From: Pseudomonadota bacterium | GTDB taxonomy: Bacteria > Pseudomonadota > Gammaproteobacteria > Burkholderiales > Methylophilaceae | Length of the DNA: 64,000 nt | Direction of reading: 5' to 3' | Assembly: GCA_029556915.1 (NCBI GenBank) | Contig: JAKQIT010000142.1 | Location: 1-64,000 of the forward strand | Shown: piece by piece, positions 26,921 to 37,080 of the stretch | Numbering within the stretch: the first letter of the stretch is position 1 | How the letters are laid out: the number at the start of each line of letters is the position of its first letter | Notes under the pieces: model-generated | Database searches by the model: none | What the model saw: only the letters and a program-made list of their open reading frames with translations | Told to the model about the DNA's origin: nothing | Translations under genes and position numbers: made by a program

Positions 26921-27802
26921 ATGGAATATTGCTTACGCCCTCGTCGCTCTATGCTATATGTGCCAGGATGCAACCTACATTATTTAGACCGCGCACGCAC
27001 CTTGCCCGCCGATTCCGTTATCCTAGATTTGGGTGACCCTATATTGGTCGATGCCAAATTGCAATCCAGAGAAAACGTAGTGGCCGCTGTTAAACAAGGT
27101 GGCTATGGCTCACGTGAAGTCGTAGTGCGAGTCAATGATTTAGACTCTATTTGGGGGCCAGACGATATTAAAGCAGTCGCCAATATTGGCGCAGATGCGA
27201 TTTTGTTTCCTAATATAGAGTCAAGAGAGGATGTATTAAAAGCCCAAGCTGCGTTAGATGCCGCGGGGGGGAGCCAAATGCCGATTATGGTGATGATTGA
27301 AAGCCCGATTGCCGTGCTCAACGCCAAAGAAATCGCCAGCGCATCAGACCGTATTACCTGCATTGTGATGGCAACATCAGATTTAATTTCACAACTCCAT
27401 GCCCGCGTCACGCATGAGCGCTCGGCTATTTTAACTTCACTATCACTTGTGGTGTTGGCTGCGCGCGCTTATGGCCGTTGTGTGATTGATGGCATTACAA
27501 GTGACTTTAAAAATATGCACTCTTTTGAATACGCTTGCCGCTTAGGGCGTGATATGGGCTTAGATGGAAAATCACTCGTTCATCCAGCGCAAATTGCGTA
27601 TTGCAATGACGCCTATACGCCTAAGGCAACCGAAGTGGCCAATGCCAGATTGATTATCAAAGCCCTACAAGAAGCGAATGAAGGCGGCTTAGGCACTGTA
27701 GTTGTGAACGATAAATTAGTTGAGCAGCACCATGTTAAAGCCGCGCAACGTTTACTAAAACTCAGCGATATGATTTCTGAACTTGAAGAAGACTTTATCT
27801 AA
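26921..27802 (+). CDS. CitE-like HpcH/HpaI aldolase family protein, short form
   Basis: The 293-residue protein matches the size of the citrate lyase beta subunit/CitE-like group. The metal-site residues E127 (MVMIESPIAV) and D154 (ATSDLISQ) and the CoA-carboxylate arginine R70 (VVVRVN) are present. The usual LEDA motif, however, is replaced by LGDP at 37-40, a loss of the conserved glutamate. It could be a CoA-ester lyase (citramalyl-, malyl- or methylmalyl-CoA) or a malyl-CoA thioesterase-like relative. It is the first gene of the operon under the strong promoter at 26860-26889, and its stop is directly followed by the ATG of mesaconyl-CoA hydratase. Confidence 0.82.
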   Translation: MEYCLRPRRSMLYVPGCNLHYLDRARTLPADSVILDLGDPILVDAKLQSRENVVAAVKQGGYGSREVVVRVNDLDSIWGPDDIKAVANIGADAILFPNIESREDVLKAQAALDAAGGSQMPIMVMIESPIAVLNAKEIASASDRITCIVMATSDLISQLHARVTHERSAILTSLSLVVLAARAYGRCVIDGITSDFKNMHSFEYACRLGRDMGLDGKSLVHPAQIAYCNDAYTPKATEVANARLIIKALQEANEGGLGTVVVNDKLVEQHHVKAAQRLLKLSDMISELEEDFI

Positions 27803-28867
27803 ATGACCGTTTCTACCAAAATTAATACTGGGCGCTTCTTTGAAGACTTTGTGCTAGGTGAAGTGATTTTGCACGCCACACCGCGCACCATTACCGCGGG
27901 GGATGCCGCGCTGTATATTGCGTTGACTGGTGCGCGTAACCCTTTGCATTGCAGCGAGCCTTTTGCGCAATCTTTGGGCTATAAAACTACGCCTATTGAT
28001 AACTTGCTAGCCTTTCACATTGCTTTTGGCAAAACGGTGCCTGATATTTCGGTCAATGCAGTAGCAAACTTAGGCTATGCCGATACAAGATTTATTCAAC
28101 CTGTATTCGTTGGCGACACACTCACAACAAGTAGCGAAGTCATTGGCTTAAAACAAAACTCGAACGGTAAAAGTGGCGTGGTTTGGGTGCGCTCAACCAC
28201 GGTCAATCAACACAAAATACCTGTGATGAGTTGGGTACGTTGGGTCATGGTACACAAAAACAATCTGTCATCGCCTGCCCCAGCGACAGTTATTCCAGAT
28301 TTACCGGCTTTTGTAAGCGTAGAACATTTGCAGTTATCGCCTTATATGTCAGCAAAATATTACCAAACCAATGCCACGGGTGGACAATATTTATGGGAAG
28401 ACTATCAAGTGGGCGAGCGTATTAACCACGCCGCAGGCATGACTATCAACGAGAGTGACCACAGTTTGGCTACCAGACTTTATCAAAATAACGCACGTTT
28501 GCACTTTGATGCAAATTTGATGAAAAACTCAGCTATAGGTCAGCGCCTAGTGTATGGCGGCGTGGTGATTTCTGCCTGTCGCGCATTAAGTTTTGAGGGT
28601 TTAGAAAACGCACTCAGCATTCTTGCTATCAACGCGGGAACGCATGTTAATCCGTGCTTTGCGGGTGACACCATTTACACCATCACCGAAGTGATTGATG
28701 CTTGGCCGTTGCCTAAGCGTACGGACATTGGCGCATTACGTTTGCGTATGGTGGGCGTTAAAAATATGCCTGCACACGAAATCACCGACATTAAAACTGA
28801 AAATGGCTATCACCCCAATGTGGTGCTAGATCTTGATTACATCGTGCACATGCCACGCAAACACTAA
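27803..28867 (+). CDS. mch: mesaconyl-CoA hydratase (beta-methylmalyl-CoA dehydratase), double MaoC domain
   Basis: The enzyme interconverts mesaconyl-CoA and beta-methylmalyl-CoA, a step of the ethylmalonyl-CoA pathway and the 3-hydroxypropionate bicycle. The 354-residue protein has two MaoC-like hot-dog halves (about 1-155 and 180-354). The N-terminal half closely follows the known family pattern (GRFFEDFVLGE, HATPRTITAGDAALY, FHIAFGKTVPDIS, NLGYAD, VFVGDTLTTSSEVIGLKQN). The assignment rests on this remembered pattern, not on a search. Its start is adjacent to the CitE-like gene stop. With the lyase downstream it would connect mesaconyl-CoA to glyoxylate plus propionyl-CoA. Confidence 0.85.
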   Translation: MTVSTKINTGRFFEDFVLGEVILHATPRTITAGDAALYIALTGARNPLHCSEPFAQSLGYKTTPIDNLLAFHIAFGKTVPDISVNAVANLGYADTRFIQPVFVGDTLTTSSEVIGLKQNSNGKSGVVWVRSTTVNQHKIPVMSWVRWVMVHKNNLSSPAPATVIPDLPAFVSVEHLQLSPYMSAKYYQTNATGGQYLWEDYQVGERINHAAGMTINESDHSLATRLYQNNARLHFDANLMKNSAIGQRLVYGGVVISACRALSFEGLENALSILAINAGTHVNPCFAGDTIYTITEVIDAWPLPKRTDIGALRLRMVGVKNMPAHEITDIKTENGYHPNVVLDLDYIVHMPRKH

Positions 28868-28898
28868 ATTAAAGTATTTAAAGCTAAAGGATAGCACC

Positions 28899-29888
28899 AT
28901 GGCAACCCTCGTTCATCCATCAGAAGCACTATTTGGCGGCGAAAAACCTTTTCCGCTTATTCCCGCTTGCGAACATTTTGCTGGCAGCGAAAAACTGATT
29001 TTAAAAGCTTTATCACTGCAAGATTCTATAGGTCCAGTGTTTGATATTACCTGCGATTGCGAAGATGGTGCAGCCAGCGGTCAAGAACGTGAGCACGCTG
29101 AAATGATTGTGCGCGTGCTCAATTCAGAAGCCAACAAACACAAAATGGCGGGCGCACGTATTCACGACTACACACATCCTTCATGGAAGTTGGACATCGA
29201 CATTTTAGTCGCTGGCGCAGGCCAAGTGCTGAGCTACATCACGATTCCTAAATGTACAGATATTGCGCAAGCCAAAGAGATGATTGCCTATATTCAAAAA
29301 GTGGCGAAATTTAGCGGTATTGAACGTGAAATCCCCGTGCATATTTTAGTTGAAACGCATGGCGCATTAAAGCAAGTACATGAAATTGCCAAACTACCTT
29401 GGTTGCAAGTGCTAGACTTTGGCTTAATGGATTTTGTCAGCGCACATCATGGCGCTATTCCAGCAAGTGCGATGCGTAGCCCAGGGCAATTTGAGCACCG
29501 CTTGCTCGCTCGGGCTAAAGCCGAAGTGGTGGCAGCCGCCCTCGCCAACGGCGTGGTGCCTGCGCATAACGTCACACTAGACCTTAAAAATGTTGAAACC
29601 ACGCAAAGTGATGCTTGCCGCGCGCGTAATGAATTTGGCTTTTTGCGGATGTGGAGTATTTACCCTACTCAAATTCAAGCCATTGTGGATGCCATGAAAC
29701 CCAATTATGACGAAGTGCTTGATGCGGCCAACATTTTAGTGGCCGCACAAGATGTGAATTGGGGCCCCATTCAATATGCAGGTGAGCTACACGATAGAGC
29801 TACCTACCGTTACTTCTGGGAAGTTTTACAAAAAGCCAAACTCACAGGGGTTGCTATCTCAGACGAAGCACAGAAAAGGTTTTTTTAA
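28899..29888 (+). CDS. CoA-ester lyase, malyl-CoA/beta-methylmalyl-CoA lyase-like
   Basis: The 329-residue member of the HpcH/HpaI aldolase family has the expected catalytic set: CEDG at 54-57, R87 in GARIHD, the metal ligands E152 (VETHGA) and D178 (FGLMDFVS). Such lyases split beta-methylmalyl-CoA to glyoxylate and propionyl-CoA or malyl-CoA to glyoxylate and acetyl-CoA. I chose the ATG at 28899 because CTAAAGGATAGCACC precedes it; the longer frame runs back into mch. Its stop overlaps the prpB start (TAATG). Linkage to mesaconyl-CoA hydratase before it and prpB after it favours propionyl-CoA as a product, but this is inference. Confidence 0.83.
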   Translation: MATLVHPSEALFGGEKPFPLIPACEHFAGSEKLILKALSLQDSIGPVFDITCDCEDGAASGQEREHAEMIVRVLNSEANKHKMAGARIHDYTHPSWKLDIDILVAGAGQVLSYITIPKCTDIAQAKEMIAYIQKVAKFSGIEREIPVHILVETHGALKQVHEIAKLPWLQVLDFGLMDFVSAHHGAIPASAMRSPGQFEHRLLARAKAEVVAAALANGVVPAHNVTLDLKNVETTQSDACRARNEFGFLRMWSIYPTQIQAIVDAMKPNYDEVLDAANILVAAQDVNWGPIQYAGELHDRATYRYFWEVLQKAKLTGVAISDEAQKRFF

Positions 29889-30778
29889 TGACACAAATTA
29901 CAACTGCAGGCGCACGTTTTCGCACCGCCCTTGCCGCTGAAGCACCACTGCAAATCATCGGAACCATCAATGCCTATCACGCCATGCTCGCCACGCAGTC
30001 CGGGTTCAACGCCATTTACCTCTCCGGTGGCGGCGTGGCGGCGGGCTCCCTTGGTTTACCTGATTTAGGTATTTCTAGTCTAGAAGACGTGCTTGTAGAT
30101 GTACGCCGCATTACCGATGCTGTTGATACGCCATTGTTGGTGGATATTGATACTGGCTGGGGTGGCGCATTTAATATTGCACGTAGCGTTAAAAGCGTGG
30201 CTAAAGCAGGCGCTGCAGCGGTGCATATTGAAGACCAAGTTTCAGCCAAGCGCTGTGGTCACCGCCCTAATAAAGCCATTGTGAGTTTAGAAGAAATGGT
30301 GGACCGTGTAAAAGCCGCAGTTGATGCTAAACCGTATGATGATTTTGTCATCATGGCGCGTACCGATGCGCTAGCAGTTGAAGGATTGCAATCTGCTATT
30401 GACCGCGCCTGTGCCTGCGTTGAAGCAGGTGCAGATATGATTTTCCCTGAAGCGATGACTGAGTTAAGCATGTACAAGCAGTTTGTAGATGCCGTAAAAG
30501 TGCCCGTACTCGCCAATATCACTGAATTTGGCTCTACTCCGCTTTTCACGGTAGATGAACTAGCTAGTGCCGATGTCAGCATGGTGCTTTATCCACTTTC
30601 TGCCTTCCGTGCCATGAATCAAGCCGCATTAAATGTTTACCAAGCCGTAAAAAGAGACGGTACGCAAAAAAATGTGTTGGCTACGATGCAAACACGTATG
30701 GATTTATATGACCATTTGGGTTACCACACGTTTGAGCAAAAACTGGACGCCTTATTTAATCAAAGTAAAAAAGCTTAA
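29888..30778 (+). CDS. prpB: 2-methylisocitrate lyase
   Basis: PrpB cleaves 2-methylisocitrate to pyruvate and succinate, the last step of the methylcitrate cycle. The 296-residue protein of the isocitrate lyase/PEP mutase family has the SGGG substrate loop (46-49), the metal-binding aspartates D86 and D88 (VDIDTGWG) and the signature KRCGH at 121-125 with the catalytic cysteine. Length is normal. It overlaps the upstream lyase gene by one base and is followed 14 bp later by prpC. Confidence 0.97.
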   Translation: MTQITTAGARFRTALAAEAPLQIIGTINAYHAMLATQSGFNAIYLSGGGVAAGSLGLPDLGISSLEDVLVDVRRITDAVDTPLLVDIDTGWGGAFNIARSVKSVAKAGAAAVHIEDQVSAKRCGHRPNKAIVSLEEMVDRVKAAVDAKPYDDFVIMARTDALAVEGLQSAIDRACACVEAGADMIFPEAMTELSMYKQFVDAVKVPVLANITEFGSTPLFTVDELASADVSMVLYPLSAFRAMNQAALNVYQAVKRDGTQKNVLATMQTRMDLYDHLGYHTFEQKLDALFNQSKKA

Positions 30779-30792
30779 AGGGGGAAAATAGC

Positions 30793-31947
30793 ATGTCTGA
30801 AGCGACCACAACTCTGGAACCAAAAAAGAAAAAAGGCGTTGCGCTAGCGGGTGTAGCCGCTGGCACCACAGCAATTTGCACCGTGGGTCATACCGGCAAC
30901 GATTTGCACTATCGTGGCTACGATATTATCGAGTTAGCTAAATCAGCCACGTTTGAAGAAGTGGCTTATTTGCTGATTCATGGTGAATTGCCAACGCAAG
31001 ATGAGCTTAATGCCTATCATGCGCGCTTAAAAAAATTGCGTGGCATTCCACAAGCGCTCATGGATGTTTTAGAGAAAATTCCTAACACCGCGCACCCTAT
31101 GGACGTGATGCGCACAGGCTGCTCAATGCTTGGCACTCTAGAGCCAGAAACGGCTGACCGTAATACGCATGATGCGAAAAAACTAGGTGACCGCTTAATT
31201 GCTTGCTTTGGTTCTATTTTGCTTTATTGGTATCACTTTAGCCACAATAATAAACGTATTGATGTTGAAAGTGACGAAGACTCTATCGCTGCGCACTTCT
31301 TATATTTATTGCATGGTAAAAAACCTTCTGACTTACATATTGCTGCGATGAACACTTCACTCGTACTTTATGCAGAGCATGAGTTTAACGCTTCAACCTT
31401 TACAGCGCGTGTTGTTGCGGGCACTTTGTCTGATATGTATTCATGCATTACTGGTGCTATTGGCGCGCTGCGCGGCCCCAAACATGGCGGTGCAAATGAA
31501 GCCGCCATGGAAATTATCGAGCGTTACAAAAATGCCGATGAAGCCGAAGCCGACATTATGGCACGCATGGCGCGTAAAGAAATCGTTATCGGCTTTGGGC
31601 ACCCCGTGTACACCATTGCCGACCCACGCAATGAATCAATTAAAGCTGTGAGCAAATCACTATGTGAAGCGGCAGGCAACATGAAACTGTTTGATATTTC
31701 AGACCGCATTGAAACCACCATGTGGCGCGAGAAAAAAATGTTCCCTAATCTCGATTGGTACAGCGCTTCAAGCTATCACATGATGGGCATTCCCACGGAG
31801 ATGTTCACACCAATTTTCGTGATTTCTCGCACTACTGGCTGGGTTGCCCACGTGATTGAACAACGCATTGATAACAAAATCATTCGCCCAAATGCGGAGT
31901 ACACAGGGCCAGATAATCGCCCATTTGTCGCATTGAAAGACCGATAA
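30793..31947 (+). CDS. prpC: 2-methylcitrate synthase
   Basis: PrpC condenses propionyl-CoA with oxaloacetate to 2-methylcitrate and usually has some citrate synthase activity. The 384-residue citrate-synthase-fold protein has [13 protein letters not shown] near the start (a PrpC-type N terminus), the catalytic histidine regions [12 protein letters not shown] and GFGHPVYT and an ADPRNES segment. GGGGGAAAATAGC precedes the ATG. A 116-bp repeat begins at its stop codon, so prpD is separated from it by 165 bp. Confidence 0.95.
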   Translation: MSEATTTLEPKKKKGVALAGVAAGTTAICTVGHTGNDLHYRGYDIIELAKSATFEEVAYLLIHGELPTQDELNAYHARLKKLRGIPQALMDVLEKIPNTAHPMDVMRTGCSMLGTLEPETADRNTHDAKKLGDRLIACFGSILLYWYHFSHNNKRIDVESDEDSIAAHFLYLLHGKKPSDLHIAAMNTSLVLYAEHEFNASTFTARVVAGTLSDMYSCITGAIGALRGPKHGGANEAAMEIIERYKNADEAEADIMARMARKEIVIGFGHPVYTIADPRNESIKAVSKSLCEAAGNMKLFDISDRIETTMWREKKMFPNLDWYSASSYHMMGIPTEMFTPIFVISRTTGWVAHVIEQRIDNKIIRPNAEYTGPDNRPFVALKDR

Positions 31948-32062
31948 ATGGTTTCTAAGCGCGCATTACTGTGTTGCGCGGTGCTCGAAATCCTCATGTA
32001 CGAACAGTACATTCTGGTTTCTGCGCGCCGTGCGCCTTGTACTGCACCACTTAAAAACCATT
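31947..32062 (+). repeat. second repeat family, copy B (ERIC-like imperfect palindrome) between prpC and prpD
   Basis: The element begins within the prpC stop codon. It has near-matching terminal inverted repeats, AATGGTTTCTAAG at 31947-31959 and CTTAAAAACCATT at its right end. The inner part TGCTCGAAATCCTCATGTAC, then GAACAGTACATTCTGGTTTC, then CCGTGCGCCTTGTACTGC matches copy A. Transcribed within the operon, it would fold in the prpC-prpD mRNA. Confidence 0.8.
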
Positions 32063-32112
32063 TCTCTTGAAGCACTAACTGAATTTGCATTAACTTTAGA
32101 TAAAGGTAAAAC

Positions 32113-33573
32113 ATGAGTTCACATATTTCAAATGTACGCCCCGCTCCCGATCAAGTGATTGTCGATATCGCCAATTATGTCGCGGATTATGAAATCAAAT
32201 CCGATGAGGCGTTTGACACTGCCCGTAACTGCTTAATGGATACCTTAGGTTGCGGTTTTGAAGCTTTAGATTACCCTGCATGCACCAAATTACTTGGCCC
32301 AGTTATTGCAGGCACGGTGGTGCCAAACGGTGCAAAAGTACCAGGCACCAACTATCAACTAGACCCAATTTTGGCGGCATTTAACATTGGCGCGATGATT
32401 CGCTGGTTAGATTTCAATGACACATGGTTAGCCGCAGAATGGGGACATCCATCGGATAACTTGGGTGGTATTTTGGCGGTGGCCGACTATATGTCACGCA
32501 AAAACGTGGCTGAAGGCAAAGCACCACTGACTGTTAAAGATGTGCTCACCGCCATGATTAAAGCGCATGAAATTCAAGGCGTGCTGGCACTGGAAAATAG
32601 CTTTAACCGTGTAGGTTTAGACCATGTGATTTTGGTCAAAATTGCCTCCACTGCAGTTGTGACTAAATTACTAGGTGGCAATAAAGAAGACATCATCAAT
32701 GCCGTATCTAACGCGTTTGTGGATGGCCAAAGCTTGCGCACCTATCGCCACTCCCCTAATACTGGCTCACGCAAATCATGGGCAGCGGGCGATGCAACCA
32801 GCCGTGCAGTGCGTTTAGCGTGGATGACTTTGCAAGGCGAAATGGGCTATCCATCAGCACTCACCGCCAAAACGTGGGGCTTTTACGATGTATTGTTTAA
32901 GGGCAATGCCTTTAAATTTCAACGTGATTACGGCTCATATGTGATGGAGCAAGTGTTGTTCAAAATCAGCTTCCCAGCTGAGTTCCACGCACAAACCGCG
33001 GTGGAATGCGCATTCCAATTGAATAAAGAAGTGGGCAGTAAATTGCAAACGCTCGACCAAATTGCGCAAATTGATAAAATTGTGATTACCACGCATGAAT
33101 CTGCCATCCGTATTATTGATAAAACAGGCCCATTAGATAACCCAGCCGACCGCGACCATTGCATACAATATATGGCTGCCGTTGGTTTATTAAAAGGCAG
33201 CCTCACCGCGCAAGATTACGAAGATGCCGCTGCCGCAGACCCACGCATTGACGCCATCCGCGCCAAAATGACTTGCGTGGAACGCGCAGAGTACACCAAG
33301 GATTACCACGACCCAGAAAAACGCTCGATTGCCAACGCCATTCAAGTGTTTTTTAAAGATGGCACCAACTCAAGCAAAATTGCGGTGGAATATCCAATTG
33401 GTCACCGCCGCCGCCGCGGTGAGGGCATTCCAGAATTAGTGAAAAAATTTAAAGTGAATTTAAACAGACGTTTTGATGTTAAAAAACAAGCGGATATTTT
33501 GGCCTTGTGTTTAGACCAAGCGAAATTAGAAGCCACTCCAGTGAATACGTTTGTGGATATGCTGGTGGTTTAA
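32113..33573 (+). CDS. prpD: 2-methylcitrate dehydratase
   Basis: PrpD dehydrates 2-methylcitrate to 2-methyl-cis-aconitate. The 486-residue protein has the MmgE/PrpD family pattern throughout ([65 protein letters not shown]) and normal PrpD length. ATAAAGGTAAAACATG contains the ribosome-binding site. It ends the operon, followed by a strong intrinsic terminator. Confidence 0.96.
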   Translation: MSSHISNVRPAPDQVIVDIANYVADYEIKSDEAFDTARNCLMDTLGCGFEALDYPACTKLLGPVIAGTVVPNGAKVPGTNYQLDPILAAFNIGAMIRWLDFNDTWLAAEWGHPSDNLGGILAVADYMSRKNVAEGKAPLTVKDVLTAMIKAHEIQGVLALENSFNRVGLDHVILVKIASTAVVTKLLGGNKEDIINAVSNAFVDGQSLRTYRHSPNTGSRKSWAAGDATSRAVRLAWMTLQGEMGYPSALTAKTWGFYDVLFKGNAFKFQRDYGSYVMEQVLFKISFPAEFHAQTAVECAFQLNKEVGSKLQTLDQIAQIDKIVITTHESAIRIIDKTGPLDNPADRDHCIQYMAAVGLLKGSLTAQDYEDAAAADPRIDAIRAKMTCVERAEYTKDYHDPEKRSIANAIQVFFKDGTNSSKIAVEYPIGHRRRRGEGIPELVKKFKVNLNRRFDVKKQADILALCLDQAKLEATPVNTFVDMLVV

Positions 33574-33604
33574 AAAAACCCACTATTACTTCATCAAGAA
33601 AGAG

Positions 33605-33637
33605 CCTGATTTAAGTGATTAAATCAGGCAATTTTTT
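33605..33637 (+). terminator. intrinsic terminator of the prp operon
   Basis: CCTGATTTAA at 33605-33614 pairs with TTAAATCAGG at 33619-33628 around a GTGA loop and is followed by CAATTTTTT. Confidence 0.8.
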
Positions 33638-33719
33638 GCCGAGAGATTTTTACACCTCTGTAAGCCGCATGGATACTGGCTTACAGAGCACCTAATATGA
33701 AGATGCACTAAAAATTGCC
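33627..33719 (+). repeat. dispersed stem-loop repeat, copy 6 (with outer inverted repeats)
   Basis: The copy has flank GCCGAGAGATTTTTACACC, core CTGTAAGCC, GCATGGATACT, GGCTTACAG and right flank CACCTAATATGAAGATGC, all in plus orientation. Perfect 10-bp inverted repeats GGCAATTTTT (33627) and AAAAATTGCC (end 33719) bracket it and may mark the element's true ends. The remaining 160 bp to purB hold only AT-rich leader sequence. Confidence 0.85.
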
Positions 33720-33839
33720 AAAAATAGCACTTTTTGATGCGCTATTATAAATGGCGAAATCAAGCAACTTTGATAGCTCTCTATAGTAATTTTAAACTGC
33801 AGCAATAAAAGCATTTTGCCACGCCTGCGACTAGGGTAA

Positions 33840-35252
<1,413 letters not shown>

Positions 35253-35262
35253 TCAGGCTTTA

Positions 35263-37080
35263 ATGCGCACAATGCTATTAGCCAAACTACGCATCAAAAA
35301 CATCAAATATGGCATATTAGCGCTATTTTTATGGGTAATTTTACTCAGTTGCAATGTATCCGCGCAAGTAGTTGATGGCACGTATGAGGCAGAAATTGCT
35401 GTGCAGGCAAGCACTGTCGATGCCGACACCGCTGCAATCAAAACCTTATTAGAAAAACATCTGCAAATCTTCGAATGGCGCAATAATGCGCGCACCACTG
35501 CGACTGAATGGCAGCGTTTATTTGAGGCTGCACCGCAAAACATTAAAAATCTGCTTGCTACTGAAGGCTATTTTTCCCCCACCATCACCAGCCAACTCAG
35601 TCAAAAAGGCAATATATCGGTTGCGCATTTTGATATTGCGCTTGGCAAGCCAGCCATTATTAGCAGCGTAGATATTCAGTTTAAAGGTGCCATTCGTCAG
35701 GCTAGTGAAAAAAGCACTCCCAATATGACGACATTGCGCAATGAATGGCTGCTCGCCAAAGGTGAAATTTTTAGGCAAGAGTACTGGGCGCAAGCCAAAC
35801 GTAGATTACTCACCAGTTTACTGGTCGAGCGTTACGCAAACGCCACTATTAGCAACAGCCTTGCACAAGTCAATGTAGAAGAAAATACCGTTGCGCTAAA
35901 AGTTGAAATCGACAGTGGTAACGAAGTCTATTTTGGCACAATCAATATTGAAGGTTTAACGCGTTATTCGCCAAGTGTGGTCAAAAATCTGAGCCCAATT
36001 AAGCCCAATGCTATCTATACACAAACTGATTTACTTACTTTTCAGGCACGTCTGCAAGAAAGCGGCTACTTTAGCAACGTAGAAGTCACCGCCGACACCA
36101 AAGCCGCCAATGCTGACAATCAACACCAAGCGCCTATCAAAGTCGTTGTGCTTGAAAACAAAAGTATCAAAATGGGCGTTGGCGTCGGTTACAGCACTAA
36201 CACAGGTGCTCGCACTCAATTGACCCTTGAAGACCTCAGCCTATTTGGGCGTGACTGGCGATTTGCCAGCAATTTAAAAGTTGAACAAAAAGCGCAATCA
36301 CTGATTGGTCAAATTCAGTTTCCTATCACCAAAAAAGGTTATCGAGACAGCATAATTGCTGACATCAATCGCACTAATATTGAAGGTCAAGTTCTGACGT
36401 CTAGCCAAGTCAAAATCAAACGTGCATGGGGTCCACGCAAGCGCGAGCAATACTTAGGCGCCAATTATTTAATTGAGCAGCAAGATATTGATGGGGGTGA
36501 ATCGACCACCAAAAAAGTCGCCACACTCAATTATGGTATTACTTTGCGCCATACTGATAACGACTTAGCGCCTACGCGAGGTTACTTAGTCAATAGCGAA
36601 TTTGCTTACGCACCGTTTGACTCCCTTTCAAATGGGCAATTTTTATATAGCCACATAAAAACACAAGTTTATTACCCAATGACCACCAGCACACAGTTTA
36701 TCGCGCGTGCCGAAATTGGCATGGTCAATGGTAAAAATAATGCACCTGAGGCATTCTTATTTCGCGCAGGCGGCGACCAATCTGTGCGCGGCTACGCATT
36801 TCAAAGTTTAGGCGTGCAAGAAGCCGGTGCAACAGTGGGTGGCAAATTGGTGGCAACTGGCAGCGTAGAAATTGTACAGTGGCTAACCAATCAATGGGGT
36901 GCGGCAGTATTTGTGGATGCAGGTAATGCCGCCAATACTTGGGCTGACTTAGAACCTGTATATGGTTATGGCCTAGGTGCACGCTGGAAAAGCCCGCTCG
37001 GCCCAATTGGAGCAGATATTGCCTACGGGCAAGAGGTAGATGACTACCGACTGCATTTTAATATTGGCGTGGCATTCTAA
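35263..37080 (+). CDS. tamA: translocation and assembly module subunit TamA (Omp85 family)
   Basis: TamA is an outer-membrane beta-barrel that works with TamB in outer-membrane biogenesis and lipid transport. The 605-residue protein has an N-terminal signal sequence (about 17-35, hydrophobic then SAQ), POTRA domains (about 80-320, including VENTVALKVEIDSGNEVYFG-type repeats) and a C-terminal 16-strand Omp85 barrel. The barrel shows GGDQSVRGYAFQSLG (the conserved VRGY lid motif) and ends with FNIGVAF, a C-terminal aromatic as in outer-membrane proteins. Its stop overlaps the tamB ATG (TAATG), the usual tamAB pairing. Confidence 0.92.
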   Translation: MRTMLLAKLRIKNIKYGILALFLWVILLSCNVSAQVVDGTYEAEIAVQASTVDADTAAIKTLLEKHLQIFEWRNNARTTATEWQRLFEAAPQNIKNLLATEGYFSPTITSQLSQKGNISVAHFDIALGKPAIISSVDIQFKGAIRQASEKSTPNMTTLRNEWLLAKGEIFRQEYWAQAKRRLLTSLLVERYANATISNSLAQVNVEENTVALKVEIDSGNEVYFGTINIEGLTRYSPSVVKNLSPIKPNAIYTQTDLLTFQARLQESGYFSNVEVTADTKAANADNQHQAPIKVVVLENKSIKMGVGVGYSTNTGARTQLTLEDLSLFGRDWRFASNLKVEQKAQSLIGQIQFPITKKGYRDSIIADINRTNIEGQVLTSSQVKIKRAWGPRKREQYLGANYLIEQQDIDGGESTTKKVATLNYGITLRHTDNDLAPTRGYLVNSEFAYAPFDSLSNGQFLYSHIKTQVYYPMTTSTQFIARAEIGMVNGKNNAPEAFLFRAGGDQSVRGYAFQSLGVQEAGATVGGKLVATGSVEIVQWLTNQWGAAVFVDAGNAANTWADLEPVYGYGLGARWKSPLGPIGADIAYGQEVDDYRLHFNIGVAF

